24,713 nucleotides of DNA from positions 1-24,713 of the forward strand of contig CAMGRE010000009.1 of assembly GCA_946061355.1 (NCBI GenBank), in the 5' to 3' direction. Below the pieces are notes generated by a model that was not told the DNA's origin, ran no database searches, and saw only the letters and a program-made list of their open reading frames with translations. Below, one piece after another: positions 1-6,732 of the stretch. This DNA is from an uncultured bacterium (GTDB lineage Bacteria > Bacillota > Clostridia > Lachnospirales > Lachnospiraceae). Position 1 is the first letter of the stretch. Each line of letters begins with the position of its first letter. The position numbers and the translations under genes were made by a program.

Positions 1-196
1 CAGACTTTCTCACCTGAGTCTTGTGAGCCTCATATGCTACCTTATACGCTTTCTCGATCAGAGAGATGTCATCGGAAGGATGATATTTTTTAACGCGCGA
101 AATTAAGTCCTGATATAAGGTTTCAGGACTTTGAAATTCCGCGATCTGTTCGATTCTTCCTTCGTCAAATACAACTTTCTGCTTCTCTTCTGCCAT
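1..196 (-). CDS. RelA/SpoT family (p)ppGpp synthetase/hydrolase, N-terminal fragment
   Basis: The reading frame starts with ATG at 196 and runs off the left edge after 65 codons, so only the N-terminus is present. It contains YQDLISRVKKYHPSDDIS and then IEKAYKVAYEAHKTQVRKS, which matches the segment just before the HD hydrolase domain of long bifunctional Rel enzymes of Firmicutes. These enzymes make and degrade (p)ppGpp in the cytosol during the stringent response. The start lies 21 bases after the stop of apt, so the two are probably co-transcribed; the apt-relA order is common in Firmicutes. The catalytic domains lie outside the window, so activity cannot be judged. Confidence 0.88.
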   Translation of the reverse strand, partial: MAEEKQKVVFDEGRIEQIAEFQSPETLYQDLISRVKKYHPSDDISLIEKAYKVAYEAHKTQVRKS

Positions 197-217
197 ATAA
201 GTCACCAGCCAAAAAAA

Positions 218-757
218 CTATTTTCCCTCGTAGCGGATTGCCGACTCCAGTCTGTAATCGCTGATCCGCTCTCTGCCTTTCAGTCCGGCAAGCTCCATGA
301 GCACTACGACGCCAACAACTTCACCGCCGAGCGACTCGATCAGACGAATCATTGCCTCCGTCGTACCGCCCGTTGCGATCAGATCATCAACGATCAGAAC
401 TTTCTGTCCTTTCTGAATGGAATCCTTGTGCATCTCTATGGTCGCTTTGCCATATTCCAGATCATAATCCATAGATACTGTCTCGCAGGGAAGTTTTCCC
501 TTCTTGCGGATCAGTACAAAAGGTTTCCTGTTATTATATGCAATGGGCATACCAAAGATAAATCCTCTGGATTCCGGTCCGACCACCACGTCATAATCAA
601 TATCTTTGATCAGATCCTGCATGGTATCGATCGCGAGATGAAGCCCTTCCGCATCCTGCAGCACACTTGTCACATCTCTGAAGATGATTCCCTTCTCCGG
701 AAAATCCGGTATACTTCTCACATATTCTTCCAACTTTTTCACAGTTTTTCTCTCCAT
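218..757 (-). CDS. apt: adenine phosphoribosyltransferase
   Basis: This cytosolic purine-salvage enzyme converts adenine and PRPP to AMP and pyrophosphate. The 179-residue length fits the family. The N-terminal motif VRSIPDFPEKGIIFRDVTS, the VVGPESRGF motif and the PRPP-binding loop VLIVDDLIATGGT (about residues 120-132) are all intact. I chose ATG at 757 because family members begin only about 10-15 residues before the IPDFP motif. An in-frame GTG at 784 would add nine residues, but I see no ribosome site for it, and the site before 757 is also weak. The relA/spoT-type gene follows after 21 bases, and a strong SigA promoter lies at 811-839. Confidence 0.95.
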   Translation of the reverse strand: MERKTVKKLEEYVRSIPDFPEKGIIFRDVTSVLQDAEGLHLAIDTMQDLIKDIDYDVVVGPESRGFIFGMPIAYNNRKPFVLIRKKGKLPCETVSMDYDLEYGKATIEMHKDSIQKGQKVLIVDDLIATGGTTEAMIRLIESLGGEVVGVVVLMELAGLKGRERISDYRLESAIRYEGK

Positions 758-810
758 TTCCCGGACTTTTGACAAAATCCGCACACTATGTATTAAAGCG
801 CTCTTTTTTG

Positions 811-839
811 ATTATATTATTTTTTCACGGGAAAGTCAA
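811..839 (-). promoter_or_regulatory. SigA-type promoter of apt-rel
   Basis: Reading the minus strand, TTGACT (839-834) and TATAAT (816-811) are separated by exactly 17 bases. Transcription would start near 804, giving a leader of about 47 bases before the apt start at 757. No competing operator or riboswitch-like structure is apparent in that short leader. Confidence 0.8.
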
Positions 840-860
840 AAACTTTGCGTCTTTGACACA

Positions 861-1634
861 TTACATATCCTCATCCTGAATCTCATCAATCTCAGAGTAA
901 TCGTAATGTCCGAGCAGTTTTCCGTAATAATTGGCGGGACTATAGCTGTATTTGGCAACTCCGACTCCTCCGGGAAGTGTCGCCGCAATCTGTTGATCTG
1001 TCGTTTTTATATAAGTCCCGATGGAAAAATCCGCTCTTCCCTGCCGTCCCTGCATGATCCCCTGCTCCACGAAATGTCTGAGGAGTTCGGGCGGATTCAT
1101 GCCGATCGACTGCTGCAGATCCGGATTATGATCATAATAATAATCACAGTCAAACACCGACGAATAATCCCTTCCGTTATAGGTTGTGGCCGTCACAACC
1201 GCCTCCGGTTTATTTAACAGATACGGATTCTTAAGGCACTCCTGCAAGATCAGATAATAGGCATCCTCCATACCCCGTCTCTGCAGATAATCCTGCGCGT
1301 AAGCAGCCAGTTCATTATAATCAAGCAGATACCCGTTATCCAGGAACATCTCCAGATTCCGGTACGCCGCGCTGACCATGTTCAAAGTGATCTCACGTTT
1401 CTCCTGCTGCCCGTCAGGGCTGAAATTCCAGTAATACCGTTCCACTTCCGACAAATACTTTCCGGACCAGGCGTCAGGATCCGGATTTCCGGTCATCCTG
1501 CGCATCGCTTCCATTGTTGTAAACTCTGTGTTATGTTGTACCTCTGCAGCATTCGCCGTAATTCCCATTCCCATGATCATAACTGCCGGAATCACTGTGC
1601 ATATGATTTTCCTTATCCAGCCTGCAATCCTCAT
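861..1634 (-). CDS. secreted protein of unknown function with one NPDL-type repeat
   Basis: The 257-residue product has a Sec signal peptide: a basic start, a hydrophobic stretch at about residues 12-27, and a likely cleavage after ANA near residue 29. The mature part is soluble, without further membrane segments. Residues of about 160-205 carry a motif of the form DYYYDHNPDL, then LLRHFVEQGIMQGRQGR. This resembles a short unit (NYYxxxNPDL...HFxxxGMxEGR) found, often repeated, in secreted Lachnospiraceae proteins; here there is one copy. No catalytic motif is recognisable. The start at 1634 has GGAGG seven bases upstream. The gene appears monocistronic, between the groEL terminator and the apt promoter. 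A weak hairpin downstream (about 842-858) might end its transcript. Function is not inferred. Confidence 0.75.
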   Translation of the reverse strand: MRIAGWIRKIICTVIPAVMIMGMGITANAAEVQHNTEFTTMEAMRRMTGNPDPDAWSGKYLSEVERYYWNFSPDGQQEKREITLNMVSAAYRNLEMFLDNGYLLDYNELAAYAQDYLQRRGMEDAYYLILQECLKNPYLLNKPEAVVTATTYNGRDYSSVFDCDYYYDHNPDLQQSIGMNPPELLRHFVEQGIMQGRQGRADFSIGTYIKTTDQQIAATLPGGVGVAKYSYSPANYYGKLLGHYDYSEIDEIQDEDM

Positions 1635-1706
1635 TCTCCTGCCTCCATCCCATTCGATCTAATCTATGGCATTTTGTTTTTCAGAATAATTACTATATTT
1701 TCCTCT

Positions 1707-1735
1707 ATGATACAACATCCACGGAATTTGTACAA
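1707..1735 (-). promoter_or_regulatory. Probable SigA promoter for the secreted protein gene
   Basis: On the minus strand TTGTAC (1735-1730) and TATCAT (1712-1707) are 17 bases apart. Each hexamer matches consensus at four or five positions. It begins only 10 bases beyond the groEL terminator and leaves a leader of about 65 bases. Confidence 0.5.
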
Positions 1736-1740
1736 TATGC

Positions 1741-1768
1741 AGAAAGGCTGCCGCATTATGCGACAGCC
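1741..1768 (-). terminator. Rho-independent terminator of groES-groEL
   Basis: A 10-bp stem (1746-1755 with 1759-1768, one G-U pair) with a 3-base loop is followed on the minus strand by TTTCT. It lies 37 bases after the groEL stop codon. Confidence 0.75.
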
Positions 1769-1804
1769 CTACTATCCTGAACGTATCTCTTTTCAGGACG
1801 GATA

Positions 1805-3427
1805 TTACATCATTCCGCCCATTCCGCCGCCTGCAGGCATTGCAGGTGTCTCTTCTTTGATCGTTGAGACAACGGCCTCTGTGGTGAGCAATGTGGATGC
1901 AACGCTGGTTGCATTCTGCAGTGCGCTCCTTGTCACCTTTGCGGGATCAAGGATTCCTGCTTTCACCATATCAACATACTCCTCATTCAGAGCGTCAAAG
2001 CCGATTCCTACCTCGGACTCTCTCACCTTATTGATGATGACGCTGCCTTCCAGACCTGCATTTGCAGCGATGTGGAACAGAGGAGCCTCCAGAGCCTTCA
2101 GCACGATACCTGCACCTGTCTTCTCATCGCCCTCAAGCTTCTCAGCCATCTTGGCAACTTCCTTGGAAGCATGGATATAAGCGGATCCGCCACCGGAGAT
2201 AATACCTTCCTCCGCTGCCGCTCTCGTCGCATTCAGAGCATCCTCCATACGAAGTTTTGCTTCTTTCATCTCTGTCTCGGTAGCAGCGCCTACACGGATC
2301 ACTGCAACACCGCCGGACAGTTTTGCAAGTCTCTCCTGCAGTTTCTCTTTATCAAAATCAGATGTGGTCTCCTCGATCTGTTTCTTAATCTGAGCCACTC
2401 TTGCCTGGATAGCCTCCTTGTCGCCTGCACCGTCTACGATCACGGTATTCTCTTTCTGAACCTTAACAGACTTTGCACGGCCGAGCTGATCCAGCTTCGT
2501 CTCCTTCAGATCCAGTCCGAGTTCATCGGAAATCACCTGACCGCCTGTAAGGATCGCGATATCCTCAAGCATTGCTTTTCTTCTATCACCATAACCGGGT
2601 GCCTTAACAGCAACTACGTTGAAAGTTCCGCGCAGCTTGTTGACAATCAGAGTGGTAAGAGCCTCGCCCTCAACATCCTCTGCAATGATCAGAAGCTTAG
2701 CGCCGGACTGTACGATCTGCTCAAGAATAGGAAGAATCTCCTGAATGTTGCTGATCTTCTTATCTGTGATCAGGATGTACGGATCTTCCAGAACTGCTTC
2801 CATCTTATCCATATCAGTAGCCATATAAGCTGAGATATAGCCTCTGTCAAACTGCATACCTTCTACCAGATCAAGCTCTGTCTTCATGGTCTTGCTCTCT
2901 TCGATGGTGATAACGCCGTCGCCTGTCACCTTCTCCATTGCATCCGCAACCATGTTTCCGACTTCCTCATCCCCTGAAGAAACGGCTGCAACTCTTGCGA
3001 ACTGCTCTTTGCCACTCACCTTGGAGCTCATCTTTGCGATTGCCTCCACCGCACAGTCGGTAGCCTTCTTCATACCTTTTCTGAGGATGATCGGGTTTGC
3101 TCCCGCAGCCAGATTCTTCATGCCGGCATTGATCATTGCCTGTGCCAGAACGGTCGCTGTTGTGGTACCGTCACCTGCGACATCATTTGTCTTGGTCGCA
3201 ACTTCTTTTACGATCTGTGCGCCCATGTTCTCAAAGCCATCCTCAAGCTCGATCTCTTTTGCGATCGTCACACCATCATTAGTGATCAGGGGAGCGCCGT
3301 ATGATTTATCCAGTACAACATTTCTTCCCTTAGGTCCAAGTGTTACGCGGACGGTATCCGCCAGTTTGTTCACGCCGCTTTCCAGTGCCTTACGTGCGTC
3401 TGCTCCGTATTTTAATTCTTTAGCCAT
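1805..3427 (-). CDS. groEL: Chaperonin GroEL (60 kDa subunit)
   Basis: The 540-residue product is a full-length group I chaperonin. It forms the double-ring, ATP-driven folding chamber with GroES in the cytosol. The N-terminus MAKELKYGADARKALESGV, the nucleotide-binding GDGTTTATVLAQ motif near residue 86 and the flexible GGMGGMM tail are all present. The ATG at 3427 has GGAGGT about nine bases upstream. It follows groES after 42 bases and shares its CIRCE-controlled promoter. Nothing is truncated or unusual. Several long open frames on the opposite strand are only compositional shadows of this highly conserved gene. Confidence 0.98.
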   Translation of the reverse strand: MAKELKYGADARKALESGVNKLADTVRVTLGPKGRNVVLDKSYGAPLITNDGVTIAKEIELEDGFENMGAQIVKEVATKTNDVAGDGTTTATVLAQAMINAGMKNLAAGANPIILRKGMKKATDCAVEAIAKMSSKVSGKEQFARVAAVSSGDEEVGNMVADAMEKVTGDGVITIEESKTMKTELDLVEGMQFDRGYISAYMATDMDKMEAVLEDPYILITDKKISNIQEILPILEQIVQSGAKLLIIAEDVEGEALTTLIVNKLRGTFNVVAVKAPGYGDRRKAMLEDIAILTGGQVISDELGLDLKETKLDQLGRAKSVKVQKENTVIVDGAGDKEAIQARVAQIKKQIEETTSDFDKEKLQERLAKLSGGVAVIRVGAATETEMKEAKLRMEDALNATRAAAEEGIISGGGSAYIHASKEVAKMAEKLEGDEKTGAGIVLKALEAPLFHIAANAGLEGSVIINKVRESEVGIGFDALNEEYVDMVKAGILDPAKVTRSALQNATSVASTLLTTEAVVSTIKEETPAMPAGGGMGGMM

Positions 3428-3469
3428 GTCTCATTACCTCCAAAATTTATTTTAATCTGTCTTACCTGC

Positions 3470-3754
3470 TTACTGAATCACTGCCAAAATGTCGTTCTGT
3501 TTCACTACGATCAGCTCTTCCTCATCCAGCTTCACTTCTGTTCCCGCATACTTGGAATAGATCACCTGATCGCCAACCTTGACTTCCATCTTCACTTCTT
3601 TGCCGTCAACCACACCGCCGGGACCTACTGCAACCACCTCAGCCTGCTGCGGTTTCTCTTTGCTCTGACCCGGAAGAACGATACCGGATTTCGTCGTCTC
3701 TTCTGCAACCAACTGCTTTAATACAACTCTGTCTCCTAAAGGTACTAATTTCAT
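3470..3754 (-). CDS. groES: Co-chaperonin GroES
   Basis: This 94-residue protein is the heptameric lid of the GroEL cage. It shows the N-terminal LVPLGDRVVLK motif, a mobile-loop region around residues 17-32 (EETTKSGIVLPG) and the YSKYAGTEVKLDEEELIVVKQNDILAVIQ-type C-terminal half, here quoted as motif only. The start at 3754 has the strong site AAGGAGG eight bases upstream (3763-3769). It is the first gene of the groESL operon. A perfect CIRCE lies between its promoter and its start, so HrcA heat-shock repression is expected, although hrcA is not in this window. Confidence 0.98.
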   Translation of the reverse strand: MKLVPLGDRVVLKQLVAEETTKSGIVLPGQSKEKPQQAEVVAVGPGGVVDGKEVKMEVKVGDQVIYSKYAGTEVKLDEEELIVVKQNDILAVIQ

Positions 3755-3805
3755 AAAAATTGCCTCCTTACATCTACCTGCTTCTTTGCAATGGTTTTCA
3801 TTTTA

Positions 3806-3832
3806 TTAGCACTCACTTTTGTCGAGTGCTAA
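3806..3832. promoter_or_regulatory. CIRCE operator (HrcA binding site)
   Basis: The sequence is TTAGCACTC, nine bases, then GAGTGCTAA, a perfect copy of the CIRCE consensus. It lies in the groES leader just after the predicted transcription start. This is the standard arrangement for HrcA repression of groESL in Gram-positive bacteria. Confidence 0.97.
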
Positions 3833-3843
3833 TCACTATCCAT

Positions 3844-3872
3844 ATATTAGTTTCTTCGATATCGTTATGCAA
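3844..3872 (-). promoter_or_regulatory. SigA promoter of groES-groEL
   Basis: On the minus strand TTGCAT (3872-3867) and TAATAT (3849-3844) are 17 bases apart. The expected start near 3837 places CIRCE at the beginning of the transcript. A long A-rich, G-containing tract (minus strand, 3882-3955) lies directly upstream of the -35 box and could act as an UP element. Confidence 0.75.
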
Positions 3873-3874
3873 CT

Positions 3875-3962
3875 CCGAACAGCTTTTTCTTTTTAACTTT
3901 TTCTCTTATTTTCTATTGTTTTCTTTTGTTTTCTTTTCTTTTCATATTTTTTGTGTGTTCGG
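3875..3962. repeat. Pyrimidine-rich tract flanked by 7-bp inverted repeats
   Basis: CCGAACA at 3875-3881 and TGTTCGG at 3956-3962 form inverted repeats around about 74 bases that are almost only T and C on the plus strand. The tract fills the gap between the end of the metallo-beta-lactamase gene (4000) and the groES promoter. No good terminator hairpin was found for the gene ending at 4000. The tract may be a promoter-upstream A-tract element or only low-complexity DNA. Confidence 0.5.
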
Positions 3963-3999
3963 CAATTTAATATATATTTTAGAATTGACAATTTTATGC

Positions 4000-5088
4000 T
4001 CACTCATCCGCCTGTTTTCGTTTTTCTCCTGCCTTCCAGCTCTCATCCGGCGAGCAGTTCCAGACAATCTGTGTTCCGTCGGAATAAGCAACAACGCTTC
4101 CCTGCTGATCGGTGCGGTAAATTTTGCTTCCCATTTGGCGAAACAGATTCATGGACTGCGCATGCGGATGTCCGTAGTCGTTATCCTCTCCACAGCTGAT
4201 CACAACGTATTTGGGCGACACTGCCTTCAGGAACTCTTCTGAATTGGAAGTGGAGCTTCCGTGGTGCCCCGCCTGGAACACATCAGCTTTTACGTGCGCA
4301 CCGGATTCCAGGATATCCTCCTCGGCCTCAGCCTCCGCATCTCCCGTAAACAGGAATCGGTTCTGTCCGTTCTGCAGCAGAATGGAAATGGAATTGTTAT
4401 TGGCATCCCGATATTCCTTCAGGGGCGCTATGACAGTGAAGCATGCACGCCCCAGCATATAGGAATCCCCCGGCTGGGGCACTGTCTTTTCCATATTCCG
4501 ATAGGAAAGCGCCTCCAGCACATCCCGATATGTGTTATTGTCCTTCTCAAACTCCGGCATCATCACCGTGTCACATTCATATTTTGTGATGACCACATCA
4601 AGTCCTCCGATGTGATCCGCATCCGGATGCGTCCCGATCACATAGTCCAAATGCTTCACGCCCTGCTTGCGCAGGTAATTCTGCACCGCCGTACCCTTGC
4701 TGTTATCCCCGGCATCGATCAGAAGAGCGTGTCCATCACAGAGTACCACCGTGGCATCCCCCTGCCCGACATCAATATAATGCACTTCCAGGCGACCGGG
4801 GTTCTTCTCGTCAAACGTAGCCTGCTGTTTGTGTTCCGGATGGGATGTCTGATCGGACTGCATTCCGCTCCACATCCCCGATATGATCTCTTTTGCACTG
4901 TCCCAGAGTCCGGCAGCCACATTCCTGCCGCCGGCTATGCCAAGCGTAAATACGATCAGCAGGATCAACAAACCGCTCAATTTATCCTTTCCGGCAAAAG
5001 AAAAGCCGGTACGTTTGCCCGGCTTTTTTCTGCTGTTTCGCTTTGTGTTCCTTTTTCTGTAACTACTGTTATTTTTATTGTTCTGCAT
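4000..5088 (-). CDS. Membrane-anchored ComEC/Rec2-like metallo-beta-lactamase hydrolase
   Basis: The 362-residue protein has a very basic N-terminus (about residues 1-35), one membrane segment (about 37-53) and then an MBL-fold domain. The domain shows HYIDVGQGDAT, the metal motif HPDADH (H154, D156, D158, H159), the FTGDA motif and QAGHHGSS. These match stand-alone versions of the extracellular hydrolase domain of ComEC, thought to act on nucleic acids or phosphoesters. The single N-terminal anchor suggests an extracytoplasmic catalytic domain. The start at 5088 lies 17 bases after the stop of the GGDEF-like gene, so the two form an operon. The substrate is unknown, and a role in DNA uptake is not shown because no other competence gene is nearby. 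Confidence 0.85.
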   Translation of the reverse strand: MQNNKNNSSYRKRNTKRNSRKKPGKRTGFSFAGKDKLSGLLILLIVFTLGIAGGRNVAAGLWDSAKEIISGMWSGMQSDQTSHPEHKQQATFDEKNPGRLEVHYIDVGQGDATVVLCDGHALLIDAGDNSKGTAVQNYLRKQGVKHLDYVIGTHPDADHIGGLDVVITKYECDTVMMPEFEKDNNTYRDVLEALSYRNMEKTVPQPGDSYMLGRACFTVIAPLKEYRDANNNSISILLQNGQNRFLFTGDAEAEAEEDILESGAHVKADVFQAGHHGSSTSNSEEFLKAVSPKYVVISCGEDNDYGHPHAQSMNLFRQMGSKIYRTDQQGSVVAYSDGTQIVWNCSPDESWKAGEKRKQADE

Positions 5089-5105
5089 GAATTCAAATCC
5101 TGACT

Positions 5106-6029
5106 TTATATATTTCTGTGAAGTCTTGCCTGATATGCGCTATCCTGCTTCATCTCAAATTTGTCCTCGAACATCTTGTACTCTGCCTCCGCAAAGACAT
5201 CATTCAGTTTCTCCTCCACATTTGTCTTCATCATCACACCTACCGCGATAGAAGGAGAAAGGATCTCATCCTCATATTCCTGACAGGAACGTTTAATTTG
5301 GTTGACATAATTCTCAACTTCTCCATCCTCCGGAAGAGGAATCACGATACGGAACACATCTCCGTCCACTCTGCCGATCACATATTCCTCTCTCGCACAG
5401 CTACGGATCTGTTCTGCGATCACACGGATCAATCTGTCACTTTCTTCCACGCCGTAATGGTCATTGACGAACTTCCAGTCATTGATATTTGCCTCCAGCG
5501 CCGCTAACGGTACCACTTCGGAACGATCCAGTACCTTAACACGCTCCTCAAAGAACGTCTTGTTCAAGACTCCCGTGAGCACGTCCTCCTTACTGCCCTG
5601 CAAAACTGTTCTGCCCTGTGCCAGCCGGCTCTCCATCTCATCTATGTACATAGCACGCTCTCTGCCTTCATATGACTCCTGTCCGAGGCGTTCCCACATT
5701 ACCACAAGTTCCTCAAGGAAACGTCCTGCCAGTTCCGTCTTATCGGAATCCACCTTATCCAGACGACTGTAGACATGCCCGACAGTGCGGTTCTCCACCC
5801 GGAGTTTTCTGCCCGGCGCATTAACCACATCCGGCCTGAAATCAGCAAAATTTCCTACGGAGATCATTTTTTCCCCATGGCGCTCTGTAACCAGTACCTG
5901 TATGCCGGTCAGCTGTTCAAGACATTTCAGCTGTTCTCTCATTTCCTGAATCTCTACAAGATTCTCCAACCGGTAATTCCTGATATTTTCCTTCAGCCTT
6001 TTTTCCAAAGGAACCTCTCTGTACCCCAT
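5106..6029 (-). CDS. GGDEF-domain protein with degenerate active site
   Basis: The 307-residue cytosolic protein has a coiled N-terminal part (about 8-45), a small alpha/beta sensory-like region (about 35-95, possibly GAF- or PocR-like, not certain), a linker helix, and a C-terminal GGDEF-type domain (about 140-295). The GGDEF signature reads DGDVF (D222-F226). The usual metal-binding DxD strand reads NIN in NINDWKFVNDHYG, and the later GHxxGD reads GVEESD. These losses make cyclic-di-GMP synthesis unlikely by family knowledge. The domain may instead bind a nucleotide or a partner. It is first in an operon with the metallo-beta-lactamase gene and has a good promoter at 6062-6090. Confidence 0.82.
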   Translation of the reverse strand: MGYREVPLEKRLKENIRNYRLENLVEIQEMREQLKCLEQLTGIQVLVTERHGEKMISVGNFADFRPDVVNAPGRKLRVENRTVGHVYSRLDKVDSDKTELAGRFLEELVVMWERLGQESYEGRERAMYIDEMESRLAQGRTVLQGSKEDVLTGVLNKTFFEERVKVLDRSEVVPLAALEANINDWKFVNDHYGVEESDRLIRVIAEQIRSCAREEYVIGRVDGDVFRIVIPLPEDGEVENYVNQIKRSCQEYEDEILSPSIAVGVMMKTNVEEKLNDVFAEAEYKMFEDKFEMKQDSAYQARLHRNI

Positions 6030-6061
6030 GCGTCATACCTCTCATTCGTTGATGTGATTTT

Positions 6062-6090
6062 ATTATATCGGTTTTTGCTGTATTTGTCTA
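6062..6090 (-). promoter_or_regulatory. SigA promoter of the GGDEF-MBL operon
   Basis: On the minus strand TAGACA (6090-6085) and TATAAT (6067-6062) are 17 bases apart. The leader to the start at 6029 is short, about 26 bases. Confidence 0.75.
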
Positions 6091-6130
6091 GGAACAATAG
6101 GCGCACAATGGGCACTGTTTTTTAGTGTTA

Positions 6131-6167
6131 TGTAAACAAAAACAGGAAGCCCGCTCGCAGGCTTCCC
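6131..6167 (-). terminator. Rho-independent terminator of the repeat lipoprotein gene
   Basis: GGAAGCC (6145-6151) pairs with GGCTTCC (6160-6166). On the minus strand the hairpin is followed by TGTTTTTGTTT. It starts 20 bases after the stop codon of the acidic lipoprotein gene, isolating it from the GGDEF operon promoter. Confidence 0.85.
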
Positions 6168-6186
6168 GTCTCTGATCAATTCTGAA

Positions 6187-6474
6187 TTATTCAGCTTCTG
6201 TCTCAGCTGTCTCTGTCTCAGCTGCTTCCTCTGTCTCGGTTGCTTCTGTCTCAGCTTCCTCTGTCTCAGCTGCTTCAGTCTCAGCTTCCTCTGTCTCGGC
6301 TGCTTCAGTCTCAGCTTCCTCTGTCTCGACTGTCTCTGTCTCAGCCTCAACAGTCTCCTCAACGACTGCTGCCTCTGTCTCAGCTGTTGTCTCTGCTGCT
6401 GTGGAGCCGCATGCAACTGCCATTGCAGATGTCATCATCACTGCCATTACTACTGCTAATACTCTCTTTTTCAT
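6187..6474 (-). CDS. Small Glu/Ala/Thr-repeat lipoprotein, function unknown
   Basis: The 95-residue product begins with a lipoprotein signal peptide, MKKRVLAVVMAVMM, ending in AVAC with the lipidated cysteine at residue 22. The 74-residue mature part has 31 Glu, no Lys or Arg and no aromatic residue. It includes three near-perfect copies of ETEEAETEAA. Such low-complexity acidic stretches are usually the linker between lipid anchor and domain in Gram-positive lipoproteins, but here nothing follows. The gene is nevertheless well equipped: AGGAGG site, strong promoter with an upstream repeat array, and a terminator directly after the stop. It may be a real surface polyanion or a remnant of a longer lipoprotein. 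No enzymatic function can be assigned. Confidence 0.7.
   Translation of the reverse strand: MKKRVLAVVMAVMMTSAMAVACGSTAAETTAETEAAVVEETVEAETETVETEEAETEAAETEEAETEAAETEEAETEATETEEAAETETAETEAE
6241..6330. repeat. Three 30-bp tandem repeats in the lipoprotein gene
   Basis: Units at 6241-6270, 6271-6300 and 6301-6330 differ at only one to three positions. A partial unit precedes them at about 6223-6240. They encode the decapeptide repeats of the acidic lipoprotein. Being in frame, unit gain or loss would only change its length. Confidence 0.85.
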
Positions 6475-6574
6475 AATTTTTTCCTCCTACTTATGTCTGA
6501 AAATTTGTCTCAGCCGTTACAGACAGCCACAACCTTTCGATTGCTCTTCTCTCTGTCAACCGGCTACGTGTAGG

Positions 6575-6603
6575 AGTATAACGCAGTTGATTAAATTTGT
6601 AAA
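6575..6603 (-). promoter_or_regulatory. SigA-type promoter of the repeat lipoprotein gene
   Basis: On the minus strand TTTACA (6603-6598) and TATACT (6580-6575) are 17 bases apart. The predicted leader is about 90 bases, longer than that of most genes here. The repeat array at 6611-6665 begins seven bases upstream of the -35 box. Confidence 0.7.
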
Positions 6604-6610
6604 CAGTTTT

Positions 6611-6665
6611 TGAACGAAAAATGAACATTTTAAGAATTTCATAAGTTTTGTTCATTTTTTGTTCA
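6611..6665. promoter_or_regulatory. Operator-like array of TGAACA repeats
   Basis: TGAACGAAAAATGAACA (6611-6627) and TGTTCATTTTTTGTTCA (6649-6665) are 17-bp inverted copies with one mismatch, separated by 21 bases. Within each arm the TGAAC units repeat every 11 bp, about one helical turn. Direct repeats at 11-bp spacing just upstream of a -35 box are typical of OmpR/PhoB-family response-regulator sites. An alternative is an AT-rich hairpin in the tail of the kinase-like gene upstream. It is a poor terminator candidate because no T-run follows the hairpin. Confidence 0.5.
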
Positions 6666-6732
6666 TAATTTTCCCTGCATTTATACAGTTTGTCTGTTAT
6701 AAAAGTCTTTTGACCATCATAACGCATATTTT

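Noticed and set aside
757..784. GTG at 784 as the start of apt
   Set aside because: No ribosome site stands before it, and it would extend the protein beyond the usual family N-terminus.
2072..3455. Long open frames on the plus strand opposite groEL and its upstream region (2072-2833, 2886-3455)
   Set aside because: They are antisense shadows of a conserved gene, with no ribosome site or domain, and they cross the groEL start.
6241..6330. Tandem 30-bp repeats considered as a CRISPR array
   Set aside because: Units are contiguous with no spacers and encode in-frame protein repeats.
6063..6416. A Gln/Arg/Leu-rich frame on the minus strand through the 30-bp repeats
   Set aside because: It is the repeat region of the lipoprotein gene read in another frame. 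The lipoprotein frame has the signal peptide, ribosome site and adjoining terminator.
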